Assembly: GCA_019614645.1 (NCBI GenBank) | Contig: JABWDB010000007.1 | Coordinates: 9,685,501-9,749,500, forward strand | DNA length: 64,000 bases | Source: Stratiolaelaps scimitus | Taxonomy: Eukaryota; Arthropoda; Arachnida; Mesostigmata; Laelapidae | Reading direction: 5' to 3' | Part shown: in pieces, positions 48,541-61,058 of the stretch | How positions within the stretch are numbered: the stretch's first letter is position 1 | How the letters are laid out: every line of letters begins with the position of its first letter | Made by a program: the position numbers and the translations under genes | The notes under the pieces: generated by a model | The model's input: only the letters and a program-made list of their open reading frames with translations | The model's database searches: none | Told to the model about the DNA's origin: nothing

Positions 48541-51500
48541 GCAAACAAGGTTACAACTGAATTATACTTTGTTGTTTTGTTTTAAATACATTTACCCCGT
48601 GCTCCGTATACTTAACGCTGAGTGGCGATGTTATATAACCTAACGTTTCATCCTCTGGATTCGTCAAGACGCATTTTCTTACAGTGCTTCGGTATATTCT
48701 CTCATCTCTGAACGTAAATTGACTAATCTCATTTCCAGAGAAAAAGACCTTTCTTACTCGACAATCCATCGCTGCCCGCTCGCCCAAGATACGAGCATGC
48801 TATTAGACGGACACCGACCGGGGCAGAGGTATGGTTCTGTCCTGTCATGAGTACCCATCATTTGTCTTGGCGCCCTGTCTCCGGTAATTCGTGGTTCATC
48901 TTGATTATCTTGACACGCTCGCCTAGGCACAGTCGCTGGGTACGGTGGAGCGAGGAGACTACACACGCGTGTTCGTTGCCACGAGAGCGAGCCGGATTAT
49001 TCGTATGCTAGAAATACGTGCACGCCTTTCTATAGGACGTGGCACCAGCGTGTATCCCCAGCGTAACGATCCCTGACGGACGATACGCAACGTTTTTGAT
49101 ACAAGGCGATCCTCATCGAGGTTCTCTGGCGGAATAATCCGGTTGTCAATCGTCAATTCGTTGAACGCGTTGCTGCAGAATGAGTGCACAACGTTCGGAG
49201 ATGCATTCATAGACTCTTCGACAAACGGTCCGATTAAGCTTATATGTACCTGTATACAACAAGTACATACTTGTATCGGTTAGTGAGGCCTCGTAAGTCG
49301 GGCTTCACCCAGGCTGAGACAGGCACTACAGCCTCTGCGAAGTGGCCGGTGCGGATTTCGCTCCGCAGTATGTTCGGTTGCCTGACACACTTTGACGTAC
49401 AAAGGTTGAAACAAACGCGAATTGATACAAACTTGCTTAGGATTCGCTTGGGTGAGATTGCAGACGAACGCTTGTAATTAGCAATTAGATGGTAATTGGC
49501 AGCTAGTGGGTCTATTTTTAGTTTTTCGTTTCTTCTATTTCAAGCCGATAAGGGTAAATAACTCTAGCTAGCCGTAGAGTCACGCTGCTCCAAAGCGAAC
49601 TAAGAAACACATTTAACATTTTACACATTTTACGTTAACTATGTAGCCTAAATCTGACCGTAAATGTCATTAAACGCAATTTGATTTATTGTGCATCTAT
49701 CGATACACTTGTAACAGTGCTCTACAATTTTTCAACATCAAATCTTAAACACGTACCACGGGCCCAGTTCCTTCTTATCGTTAGCAAATCTGACTGATTG
49801 ATGAACAACATTTGCTATATGATAAGAGCGATCACCCATAGTGTGACATTATATGATCTACTCGAATCTGTGTAAAACTCGACACAGCTCAACCAACGAT
49901 GATCGCAAAGATGAAGGGCTCGGTTGATGCCAGGCGGCGATCTGGGTCGCACACTCGAACACCTCTGCGACCCCACCGGCGACCACATGGGACACCACGG
50001 CCTAGCAAAGAGGGCCATCGCAGGCAAGTGCAGCGTTGTATGCTACTTATCACGTGATTGGACACTTTGGATTGTGATATCTCACATGGTGGCGGTAGAT
50101 GTATACGGCTAGCTTATTCAGCTGCTAATGAAGTGAGGTTGAAATTTACAAATTCGTCGAAGCCTGAATGTGTCCTTTGATAAATGACTGTAGGAGAACA
50201 ACGAGCCGCTCGAGGGAGGGGTGGTGGCATGCATCACAGTCGACGGTGCATTCTTCCTGGACACTCGCTCAATCGCTCTGTGTTTGTCCGCCCGTCAGGC
50301 CAAGAACCGTACAGACAGTAACGGGTTCGTCCACGACAGCTTAAACCCGAACGATCTAGTAGGTCCTATCAGGGCTCCCTTGATCACACTGAAGATGCTC
50401 GGCCGTCGAAAACAGATTAGCTGAGGCAGCTGGCGATCAGTACTACCCCACCCGTACGTCTGGTTTATGAACCGGCTGCTAGGTAGACCCTTTTTTTTTC
50501 GCCTGGCAAGAATTCATTCTCAGACATCGGGGCTATCCCGACCGATGCCCGAGGGCAGTGCGTGCGCCTGCTGACTGGGCCCGCACCAGAATATCTTGAC
50601 CGCTTTGGCATCACGACGAAGAGCAGCACTTCAAGCGGCACTTCACTTGTGCTTGCCACTCGCTTGGGCTAGACACTGAACGTGAAGGCGTGTGGTGGTG
50701 GTCATGCTGCTGCTGCTGCTGATGATGATCAAGCCGTCGTGCAACAAACCCTACAAACGTGGGATGTCTTAATTAGCGTTTGTCTCGGGGCGAGGCCCTT
50801 TTTCATTCGATCTCGGAGGCGCCTATGGAAGATAGCGGTTGTTGGTATCTCGGCCAACCTGCCTTGCTACAGAGCAACGCTCTGACTACGGTCCGAAATC
50901 AACTGAGTTATCTTTTTGATACAGACCTGAATCGCACGCTTGTGAGGCTGAGTGCGTACCGTATGCACAAGCGACAATCAAAACCTGGATAGGGTTCTTC
51001 AGACGAAGGTAGGCTAAGGTTAGGATATATGGCATAGGCTTCAGGGTTGTACAATGTGCCGCTGTTTCATCCGAAGCACTGTTTTTGAATAAATGGCCTC
51101 TCCTAACTGGACACTTTTGGTAGTGTGACGTGAGGCCAACTGCCTCTCGGTGACCCACCAAAACGAGACCAACTGTACAATATGAACATATCCCTGTTTT
51201 CGACTGTACCCCGAATCTGTACCGTTCGTACGCATGTATGGATGCCGTCTTTACTCGAGTTAAACACGCACAAATCAACGCCTGCTCAAAGTATAAACGG
51301 TAGTGACGTCGCGATCATTGACGGTTTACGGGATTTCATGAATGGGCATTTTGTTAACTAAGATTACGAAGTAGTGTAGTTCACTAACTAACTATTCGGA
51401 TGAGCAAATTGACTACTGGGGCTGCTCGCTCTGAAAGCCCCTGAGCGTGTGAGGTCTTCGAAGGCAGGTAAAGGGGGCAACGAGTAAAGTTTTATTGATT

Positions 51501-53294
51501 TATTAAAGGAGCTGCAATTTCACAATGCTTAAGCTCTCTTATACGTGTTGCCAATATTAAAAAACTCGCTCAGCAGAATCATGAACGCCGCTGAGAATCG
51601 TTTCATCGATGGCGTATTTTTCAAGACTATTAAATATTCCATATTTTTTTAACCATTGGCCATTCTGCTTGTGGTGACTTCGAGGCGACACCTCATTGCC
51701 AAAGGCCTCAGTCACCATAGATTCTATAAACCGAATTGTGTCTAGTGAAGTATCAGTCAATAGGTGTGAAGGTTATGGTCGAAGCGAACTTTGGATACGC
51801 TGAGCATACCTGTATCAAAATGAAACTCAAAAGGGTGAGCGTGCTGTATATATGTGCTTCCCTGTCCGGCTAGGTTGCAAATCTTCTCTTTGAAATGTTT
51901 TGTACCGCAATTATGTTGAATAGGCATAAAAGGAAGCCAGGCAGACATCGCAAGGCACCACTGTCTCTCTGAGAGATATTTCGAATTATTATATTGCGTC
52001 TCAATGGCGTGTCGTTCGTTTTTGATAAAACCAAAACTTCTGCTCGTCGTGCATCACCTCCACTCGTTAATTACAACGATAATAACTGTGGCAGTTGGAC
52101 TAAATGTGCGATCTACTGTATAAAAAGAACATACGAATAGCAGTATGCAGAAGAACTCATGAGAATCACAGTAGACATATTCTAGGAGAGCTACTTGCAT
52201 CGTGATGTCCTGTACTCTAGACATCTAATTATACTCCAAACGAAACAAAGGTCCCAGAGAGGTACGCAATGCCTTTGTCCCGAGAAACCATCCGCTACTG
52301 GGTGTGACACAAGGCGAATTTCGTCGGCAACAACTCACACTGTACCAAGCAGATCAACTGTGGTGACCTAAGCGAAATCGCCGAAAGTCAGAGAGAGAGA
52401 GAGAGAATTGTTGGCACTGGCTTTTCCTGGCTAGAACGACGAGACTGCTAGTCGCCACGATGTAGCGTGGCTTCTCTCTCGCTCTCCCTCTCTCTAGAAG
52501 AGGCTGTCCCCTGACGCACAACAGGGTTCTTTAGACAATACGACCCAAGAGGCACAATGGTTGCATCGATGCACACCAGAAACAAACGCCGTACATTGTC
52601 TCCCGATTCTCGTAAATATGTGGAATCGGTGAATCTCATTGAAAGCCAAATGACGCCACAATCACTATCGCGTACAGGGACACAAGGGCTGAGCGTGCGT
52701 ACAACCTGTTCCTTGAAAACGGGTCATTAATACGAGCGCACATTTTTTTAGGAATTATTGCAGCTTTCATGAAGACTGATATTAATACAATTCACTGGAA
52801 GCGGTTGGACGGAACAAAAGTACGACATGCTTCGTAATTGAACACTACTAAAATTGGCGGCATTTTTAAGCATTTTTGGTGAGATTAGTGAACAGTGCTT
52901 ACCTATGCTAAGGCAAGGCTAGGTTCGTAAAAGTCATGTTCCATTCGTTCTTTTCGGCGCAGAGCCAGCCAATCTTACCGATTGGTGAGATTCCGAACGT
53001 GGGTTTACGGTTCTACGTTGTATTAGTACAAGTAAATTTCAAGCTGCTTTTTTCTAATGGCGGAGTATTGTCGCAGGTAGTCTGCATGCGACAATGATTG
53101 TTTGTGATCATCTCGAAACTCTGATAATAATCCCAAACATGTGTATAGAATTGGTGGACATCCTCTGTGCTGTGCCGACACAATGCGCGACTCAGGAGTG
53201 ATTACCTCGACCACATTGAAATATACTGATCATGTTGAGGATGTTGTGCTTCGCGGAACGCGGCGTGCGAACTGAATATTACGTTCGTTCGTAG
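48541..53294. other. No supported gene; unassigned minus-strand frames at 48.55-49.21 kb
   Basis: Three minus-strand frames follow each other between 49210 and 48551, in different phases. Segments such as NRIIPPENLDEDRLVSKTLR and NEISQFTFRDERIYRSTVRK look protein-like, so an old interrupted coding sequence is possible. I recognise no family. The remainder holds one family B copy and no other features. Confidence 0.4.
51485..51550 (-). mobile_element. Repeat family B 3' block, minus-strand copy
   Basis: On the minus strand ACGTATAAGAGAGC, TTAAGCATTGTGAAATT and GCAGCTCCTTTAATAAATC follow the same order as the other family B 3' ends. The segment around CTTAAGCATTGT also matches the copy at 28.57 kb almost base for base. 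No B box was found upstream. Confidence 0.5.
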
Positions 53295-53640
53295 TCGACG
53301 ATCTGGCCCCCTATTTGTTCAACTTTTTTTACGATTTATGTTGAACCCATTATGACGTACGCAGCACCAGTATGGTACCCAGGATTAAAATTGGACCAAG
53401 AGAGGCTGCAAAAAGTGGGGGACAAATTGGGGAGACGCGTCGTCTTTAAATGTCGATGTACGAGGGAGGAAGTGAGTGCCAATATTGACTAAATTTGACA
53501 ATATAGATAAGCGCACATATATTTGTATTGGTAAACACCTCCCCATGCTAATGAGTGCAATGTTTGATCTGACTGTGACGGCTACCAGAGCCGGCATAAA
53601 TGTCTTACCTAAATTCATAGCTAAGGAACAATTTGTGTAA
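53295..53640 (+). pseudogene. Degraded non-LTR retrotransposon reverse-transcriptase C-terminus
   Basis: A 65-codon frame between a TAG and a TAA contains VEPIMTYAAPVWYPGL followed by DQERLQKV, the typical region after the RT active site of jockey/CR1-like non-LTR elements, whose usual form is P-x-LxYaxpvWxP...LexvQ. At about 53490 the reading shifts by one frame and continues as KFDNIDKRTYICIGKHLP to a stop at 53640. The 5' part of the RT, including any FADD-type active site, was not found, so the copy is truncated and frameshifted. It is followed by an element-like 3' end at about 53765-53790. Assignment to this class rests on motif resemblance only. Confidence 0.45.
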
Positions 53641-53791
53641 ATGATTTATTTCCCTGGAGAGTTGTCCTACGCGTCCCACGTGAGGGGTAGCTTTTTCACA
53701 ACATATGACTTCTTCTTGGCAAACACATGGCAGCCAATTCACACATTGTTAAACCGACCTTTGCAATAAAGCGTTAATTATTATTATTATA
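53641..53791 (+). mobile_element. 3' untranslated end of the LINE fragment with (TTA)n tail
   Basis: Downstream of the RT-like pseudogene, the sequence runs about 125 bp to AATAAA (53765-53770), then GCG and a pure (TTA)n stretch to about 53790. A polyadenylation-like hexamer followed at once by a short simple-repeat tail is the usual 3' end of CR1/jockey-like elements. It supports the mobile-element reading of the upstream frame. Confidence 0.45.
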
Positions 53792-55761
53792 AAACAACGT
53801 ACACCTAAATATAAGATTCAATTAAATTATGGCGAAAAATATCGCTCATGTCGATCGTTAATATGAAGTTGGCAAAGTTGGCCTCCTCTAAAATATACAG
53901 CAACAAAGAAAACTTGACATAATCGCTGGTTACGCGGACGATACCGGACAGCGCCAGTAATGAAATCAATTCTGACACACAGCTCACCCATCTCTATGGT
54001 TCTAGTTTTAGCAAAAACATATAGACCGACATCCTCACCAGACACGACTGCAGAGGATGGCTATCTGATATGGCGATCCTGCGCAGTCGTGTATGCTGCA
54101 TTTGGGTTAGCCTGGTGCATCCCGCTAGTACGATAGCCTTGGTTAACTATTATGGTTTGACGAGAGGGTTGGGACCCAGCCGAGAGCAACGAAAAAGAAG
54201 GAGTTCGATAGCCTTAATTAGTCTAGGTAACGAAGGTAGCGCCCGTACCGGTGTCTTCGCCCTGTCGTTGACGTCGACTTTCTGCCTTTTAGATAGGTCC
54301 ACCTGCGCTAGCTAAGGTCGATGATCGATTAAGTAGCCCCCAACGGCCTCGTCGTGGCCCAGATCAGCTGTCAGATGTGTCCCTGTCGCATAAGTACTGT
54401 TAACTCTCTGGCCGGTGGTCGTTGCACTGCGGGCCAGACAGTGCATAGCGTCAAATTTGGTCGGTTGCATCCAGCCGGCCGATCAGGGCTAACCGACTGC
54501 ATTCAGATAGAGTGCAGTCCGTCTCGACGCATGTGCTGCCGATCAAGATATGCATATTGTGTGATGGACACACGCAGACACGTTTCTGCTTTAATCGTGT
54601 GGACCAAAGTAAGAGGTCACGAATTTGGTCACACACATTCGCCATGGGCTGTATGGAGACACCGGGGGCTGCTGTTCAGGTGCGATGCATTGCAGGTGTG
54701 TCTCTCGATGATTTCTAGCCGCTACCAAGGTCGAACCTGTGGAAAAGGCAATGATTTGTTGCAGCTATGGCATCTAATGTACATAGAACATGCCGTATAG
54801 TGAAACGAACGTTCGAAACGATACAATTTAATTCAGAGTACGTTTGTAGCCTTTTGTCTTTCCTACGCGATTCCGTTATATATAAACATTGACATTCTCA
54901 GCTGTATGATGGTATCATACCGATGAATGATAGGTATTCATCTATAGCTGCTGTACGATTTTCCTACGTTCTCAAACGTCTTCTATTATATCGAATACCG
55001 CATGAATAGGTTGAAAAAGGAACTAAGTCGACAATGTTTCAAGGAGAAATATGGTGACCCATATAAGGAAAAAAACCCTTCGAGCGGAAGTTATGATGCT
55101 AACATGTGTTCTAAACGTATGCAATATATGGCAAACCCCCGCAGCACCTAGTTACCCTTACCCTGTCACCAGCTGCGTCACCAATTATTGTATATATATA
55201 TACCCAATGTAGATATAGCAAACACTCAACGCCTTATGATTTTTGGTGGAGACTGGGAGTGTCCAAGACAATGTTCTCAGGACGAATTTGACTCCGATAC
55301 CACTTAGCGGTTGCGCCATATATCTCGCCGTCCACCAATTTGCAGTCTACATATGCATACATACAAACATGGGCTAAGTATGGTATGCGCCTATAAGCTG
55401 GCCCACCAACTCGGTTGGAGGCGGTGGCGGCGGCTGTTTATGAGTGGGAACCTCCCCATCTGTCTGTTCCAGCCGTTCGTGATTTGGTGAGAGGACTGAC
55501 GATCGCCGGTGCCTGCAACCGATGTTAACAACAATTGCCCACCTAAATCCGAACGTTTCTGGAGAATTGCCAACGGGATCTGTTCATCTATCAAAGTTGA
55601 GCTTCGTATATTGATTGAACCTGTACAGGGAGGATTCTCGTCGGAGCTGAATCTGAACCTGCATAGCTGGGCGCTAGCGGTATCAAAATGGTTCTGTAAC
55701 AACTCTCTAGCAGGCGAGGAAGTTGGTGACACAACGTACTTGCGGTACGATGCATTCAACA

Positions 55762-55822
55762 TGTTTACTATCCTATTTACGATAACCTAAGTATAGTACA
55801 GGCTGCAGTTCCGTCAATTAAC
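55762..55822 (+). mobile_element. Repeat family B 3' block
   Basis: TTTACTATCCTATTTACGAT, AACCTAAGTATAGTACAG and GCTGCAGTTCCGTCAATTAA align with 48454-48511 along about 58 bases with scattered substitutions and a small indel. The AATAAA is changed to AATTAA. Open frames overlap this block on both strands and are not supported as genes. Confidence 0.5.
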
Positions 55823-57327
55823 CTCACTGAATGCAAAAAACAAATGCAGGCTGAGATGACGGGCTTATATTTTTATAGATATTGCTGTGTTTGTCAATTC
55901 GATCGAATAATTGCATCGCTAAGGATCGTATTCAATGAATTCACATAGTCAAATGTAATGTATATTATTAGGTGTGTCAAGGAATCTCATTCGGCCATTG
56001 AGGTTCATATAAGATTCGTCTTATCTACCACCACGTTCATAGCGTCGTTGAATTACTGCGCATACGAGAACCTTAGGGAATATGACACCAGTGAATATTT
56101 AACTTAAGTCCAATTGCAATGTACTTGTATATACTATATTGAAGTGTATTCAACAATTTTGCAGACTTACGATTAAAAGATTTGCCCGCCAATACTCATG
56201 TGTCACTCTGGTGATCAAGGTCGCTACTCCCCTTCAGAAGACGTCCTTGCTTCTGAGAACGCACATAAGGCGTTCCCGTGCTGGACACAAATATATAATA
56301 TTTGAAGAAAATATTGTAGCTCACACTGACTGACCCCTTGTGACGTTGGATCCTTTCGATAGCTCAAATAGGACAGTATCGGTGACGTCCGCCAAAAGCC
56401 TCGGAGGCAAATTCACTCCCAAGGCCATCTTATTAGTGGGTCTTTTCGTGGGCGTTCACTTGCTGCGAGGAATTTGCCACTTGATGAGCTATTCTTTGTG
56501 CGCAGGACGCCGTTCGCTTTCCTAATGAGCTTATACAATAATATATGAACGTTTCTATGTTGGAAAACACATGATGCTTACAATGTAAACATTCTCTCAA
56601 CCAGTTGTAGTCATCCGTCTAATAGACAATCACAGATTTGACTTCAATAGAAATCTTTTTCCCTAACGAAGAAGACGTGCCGTATATTGGTATCGTAGTT
56701 CCGCCCTACGGTGGGTAAATACATAGTAATCTACATCGTTCTACAGTCTGGAATACAAATATACGGCGTATTATGACACTTGCAGTAACGAGTAAATGCG
56801 GATGGATTGAGCCAAAAATAATATTGTGATCAAATCAACACCGTGAGACATTTCCCCATTAGTTATGGTCCCGTGAGCTCCGCTGCAGTTTCGATTCGAC
56901 GCGAGAAATATTTGAGATTCGCAACAGGATTGAAACAATCGATTCAGTTGACGCACCTGTGCTAATCCGCGCCTGTCGATCGACACGGCTTCAGATATAC
57001 CCGTGCGCTGCTTGCAGACAGCGCGCGGACTAGAAATATACAAGAACACCTACCATCTCTCTCTCTCTCGCTCTCCCTCTCAACGATTAATCTATAGATC
57101 TTCGTGTCTGCCCTGTGCATGGGTGTGTGTGGGTGTGTGCGTATAAGTATGTGGTACCTACGAGAGACGACTTACTTTCTGATTGCATTCGTGCATCTGT
57201 GATGATTCGCTACTTGATATAACAACTGGAAAACTCTCGCTTTTCTTGCCCCCCCCCCCTTTAAATGATCGGCCACTCAGTAAGTCAGTCGTAGATCAAG
57301 CGATAAACGAAATAATGACGACGACGG

Positions 57328-57349
57328 CGATGATGATGATGATGATGCA
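57328..57349. repeat. (GAT)n microsatellite
   Basis: gatgatgatgatgatgatg, preceded by GAC units. Confidence 0.75.
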
Positions 57350-58264
57350 AGTAATAATGATAATATTAGTGACGATAATGATGGTTTTGCTGTGGTAGAC
57401 CCCCGTTGACGTTAGTGTCTCTGGTCTAGCGCCTTCGGGCCGCGTATCGCCGTTGATGGTCGGTCCGTTCCTCTCGCTGGGCCCGGTCGTCTTCGTTCGT
57501 CGATCCTCTATCGCTGAGAGGTCGTCCGTCCAATCAAGTCGAGACTAGACCGGGCGAGGGTGAGCGTTTCCTGTTGTTCGCTACACGAACAAACCGCTGC
57601 TGCTGCCGCCGCCGCCGCCGTTATTGCCGTTGTGGTCGTCGCGGTGACCAAGTGAGCAAGTAAAACTAAATACATCAAGGGAGGGAGATACGGGGACTCC
57701 CGGAACAGGAGAACAACGCGAGCTAGCGACCGTGAGCGATGATTGCTCTCTGTGATTCGGCACGCCGAGTGTAGCAGTTCTTTCTCGTCGTTCGCGGTGC
57801 CACGCTGTCTGACAGGTTGGTCGGGCCAGCCGTTGCTGTGCTCATGGGCGATCGACAGAAGCAGCGTTCTCTGGCCCAGAGCCTGTTGCTGCCGTCACCG
57901 TCGACGCCGACCGAGCCACGCCGACGATGGTAATGGCGTTGCCGTGACGACCGTTGCTGGCCGCCAAGTAAAAAAAAGTCAAGTAGATGTTGTAGACGGC
58001 GCGGCCGCGTCAAGCCGCTCAGCCAAACAGCCAGATACTGGCTGATGGCCAAGCTTGTGAGCGACCAACGGCCGTCTCGTATTGTCAAGTCGTTTCCAGA
58101 GTCGAGTTGTTTTGCTAACGGTGTGTCTAGACGTCGAGCGTAGGGGACACGACCATCGTCAGCGAGGATTTCACTAGCACTGTATTATCGCTGGTCGCAC
58201 GATTCGAGAACACTGAAGCAAGTGACAATGGACAATTTGAAATTGCCCTCCGCGACCGCCTACT

Positions 58265-58290
58265 GATGCTGCTGCTGCTGCTGCCGCCGT
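58265..58290. repeat. (CTG)n/(CCG)n microsatellite
   Basis: Six CTG units then CCGCCG in a GC-rich patch. A run of Leu codons after an ATG here is probably fortuitous. Confidence 0.75.
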
Positions 58291-58483
58291 TGACGGCCCA
58301 TGTTGGCATACTGTATTCGCAGTCGCGCTCGAGAAGCCGAGATGGCAGGCTCGTGAGGGAGCGATCACGCATACATCAGGCATATGCAGGTATACATAGC
58401 GACACTCTCATAGTCAAGGCCGTCAGCGAGTCAGACCTTACAGACAGATCGCTAGTAGCCAGCCGGTCGGGGGCTGCAGAGAA

Positions 58484-58666
58484 ATGACAGTTCGGAGTAG
58501 ATGGTGGTTCAAATGGGCATTTGTTGCTGCTGTAGCTGTTTGTTTCCGATTGTCGCTGACGTCTCCTGGCTGCATACAAGGCATCGGTATAGAACAGGCT
58601 CGCACATTAGTGCAGGCCTCGGAACGACCGAGGTATCGCTTCTTTCACCGATATTCACGTTCGTAG
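58484..58666 (+). CDS. Candidate signal-peptide first exon or short secreted protein (weak)
   Basis: A 60-codon frame starts at an ATG with G at -3. Its N-terminus, MTVRSRWWFKW followed by AFVAAVAVCFRLSL, has the basic n-region and hydrophobic core of a signal peptide. A possible donor (CG|GTATAG) occurs about 35 codons in. It sits at the 3' edge of the GC-rich patch at 57.4-58.6 kb, where a promoter and first exon would be plausible. No homologue was recognised. An overlapping frame on the same strand is also open, so coding status is uncertain. Confidence 0.2.
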   Translation: MTVRSRWWFKWAFVAAVAVCFRLSLTSPGCIQGIGIEQARTLVQASERPRYRFFHRYSRS

Positions 58667-60076
58667 AGCACAGCAAACCATACGCTCAGTGATAAATAGT
58701 CACGGGTGTCTGTGACTTTCAAATGTAGAGCACCAATGACGAACAATTGGTGCATACAGTTGATTTACTAGAAAATCAACTAGCTCCGCGAATTTTTTTT
58801 TGTTGCGCGCGTTTTGTATTTTGCGGGACCATCTACACTGTGGCAGTATAGAGAGTCCAGTTATCGATCGAGGCCAACTACCAGGTGAAAGTACGAGCCG
58901 GGATTCTTTTTTTATTTTTTTTCATTTTTAATTCGCTAATTTATTACTCTTTTATTAGAACTGTTTGATACTGCGCGCGATTCAAATTCACCTTCGAGAT
59001 TGATGGATATATCGATCCGCAATTGAATCAGTGTAGCATCTGCGAGCTTATTTGTGAATAGTTATCCAAGGGGTGTATATCCCGCCATCGTGGTAAGCAC
59101 AAACAACGCCGTTGAGTGACATGATTTTTGTCGTGTTGTCCGACCGATTACAGACTGCGGCTAACGAGCAGGTTGAAGACTGCGAACGGGACTCGGCTGA
59201 TTTGGTGTTCAGATTGTATCCGTCGAGAGGAACTAATGCTGAGTTTATGTTATTTTTACCAATTGGTATCATGCCAAACTGATCTTGTGGGGGTAACGAA
59301 ATTTGTTAGTGAATTCATAATACTACCGTTATAATACAAACAGAGGAATCTGTATATATATTTATATTTAGGATTGTTCTGTGGTTCCCTCAGCGTTATT
59401 CCGGTCCCCCGTACTGACAATAACGTAATGTTGACTAATGACAGCAGTTGTGCGAGTTCGATTAAGCTGGACAGAGTTTGAATTAAATATAAGCGCCAGC
59501 AGACCGGCAACCTAATATGGGCTATGAGTAAGCGTAACTGCAGAGCATACAGGGTCTTTCCAGGGGAGTCATCGTATATGCTATTTGCGTTTGGAGAGAA
59601 ACGTGAGGCGCGTAATCGAGACGCTCAGATCGCTTCTAATTATAGATCAAATTTCAGTGTATCCGCGTAATTTAGATTTGCCATTTTATTTATCCGCAAG
59701 TAGTCAGTAAAGGTGGTTAACGCTGTAATCAATTCCGGCCAACCACAACGATAGGAGGACGAAATGGTCACGCCGATTAATTAAAACATCACTAATTCGA
59801 CATTACTATAATAGTTGTGTGGTGCATTTGTTTCGTTCAGTGTTTAAGCCCATTCAGTCAAAAGCTTTGGGCTGGAAGAGTGGCAGCGAAGTATTGAGAT
59901 GAGTAAGACTATTATATCAGTTTCCATAAATCATTGCAAAGTAATCGAACGGTAACATTGAAGAACCATAATGGGTCCAAGGCACCCCCCCCTCACGGTC
60001 GACGACGACGACCAAAAATCTATCACACAAAATATACAACGCGATATAGCTATTCGTTGCGTCGTTCAATGAGGGA

Positions 60077-60330
60077 TTTTTATTTTTGAGTTGAGTCTCA
60101 GCTGACTCTCTACCCCCATCTTATAGGACTCAGCACCTAACCTTTAGGTATTACTGTGAGAATCTGTCGGGGCCACCTTTGCTTATTTTCTCTCGTACCA
60201 TGCAAGAATCCTCGAATAAAGGAAGACGATAACGAACGCCAAAGATTCCCCGCGTCTAACGGGATTTGAACCCAGCCCATACGCCCCTCCAGCCTAGCAA
60301 TCCAACACGCTCACCACTAGAGCATCTGGG
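60077..60330 (-). mobile_element. SINE family A, near full-length copy (tRNA-derived)
   Basis: Read on the minus strand, the element starts at about 60330 with a tRNA-like head. It has an A-box region GCTCTAGTGGTGAGC, whose GCTC/GAGC can form a D-stem, and a B box GGTTCAAATCCC at about 60261-60273. A body of about 180 bp follows, which includes ACAG(A/G)TTCTCACAGTAATACC and CCTAAAGGTTAG, and it ends in an A-rich tail (AAAAATAAAAA) at 60077. The anticodon arm does not fold convincingly, so this is a retroposon and not a functional tRNA. It matches the copies at 34.5 and 41.8 kb through most of their length. No target-site duplication was seen around this copy. Confidence 0.8.
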
Positions 60331-61004
60331 AAACCGTCAAATAAGAGCTACGAAGGTAAATCCCTACTGAATTTAGTCGTACAGTCCTCTTCAGCGAGAT
60401 ACTACTTCTGATATTTGTCTCGTTGTATCGAGATAGGACGGAGCGTCAGATCAAAGCAAGGCCCTACCTAGACCCTACTGAGACTTGAGTGCGACTAGCC
60501 TAACGGCGCATTACCTCCAATCACTTGTTGCAGCGTTTGTGTAGCTGATAGGCCCTCCGAAATCAGATCTTGTCAAGAAGGAATAGGAGCCTTACCGCCT
60601 AGGTAATAAGCCCACTTTGACCTTCCGTGGCGCTTCTTACCTGAGTGCTGTAAAGTGGCCCACTACGCAGTGTGTCCGAGTTAACCCAAGTTAAGCAACG
60701 GGAGACGAATCATAAATTGTAGCCAACTAATCTCAATTCATCTTTCCCTTTCAGATATATATATCCTTGTGTTGTTGACATGTTCTCCCCTTTAGCTGTA
60801 ATAATTAGCAGCTACTGTTGCTACGGCTATGCAAACAGCCGCTGGTGAAGACGTGTCATTGCTCATAACATAAAAGTAGCCATGCGTCGCCGCTCCATAA
60901 AACGTCACCCGAACGAACCTCATTCCGCAAACGAGCGATATTAATTGAAACTTTGGCTGGAAAATAAGAATAGAGCGTCGTGTCATTTATTAGAAGTGGG
61001 ATAT

Positions 61005-61058
61005 ACATATATATATACATATATATATATACAGGGCGGGAAAGAGAGAGAGAGAGCG
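61005..61058. repeat. (TA)n followed by (GA)n
   Basis: Two TA blocks, a GC-rich spacer, then seven GA units. Confidence 0.75.

Larger units (their letters stand above)
53792..60076. other. No supported gene; GC-rich patch at about 57.4-58.6 kb
   Basis: AT-rich sequence with family B at 55.76 kb, then a GC-rich, CpG-containing patch with (CTG)n and (CCG)n where a promoter and first exon (candidate at 58.48 kb) could lie. No confirmed exon. Confidence 0.4.

Noticed and set aside
53385..53618. 77-codon minus-strand ORF
   Set aside because: It is antisense to the RT-like pseudogene, whose plus-strand frame carries the recognisable motif.
60257..60330. Functional tRNA gene
   Set aside because: A and B boxes and a D-stem are present, but the anticodon arm does not pair, the T-stem is imperfect, and the sequence continues into a repeated SINE body.
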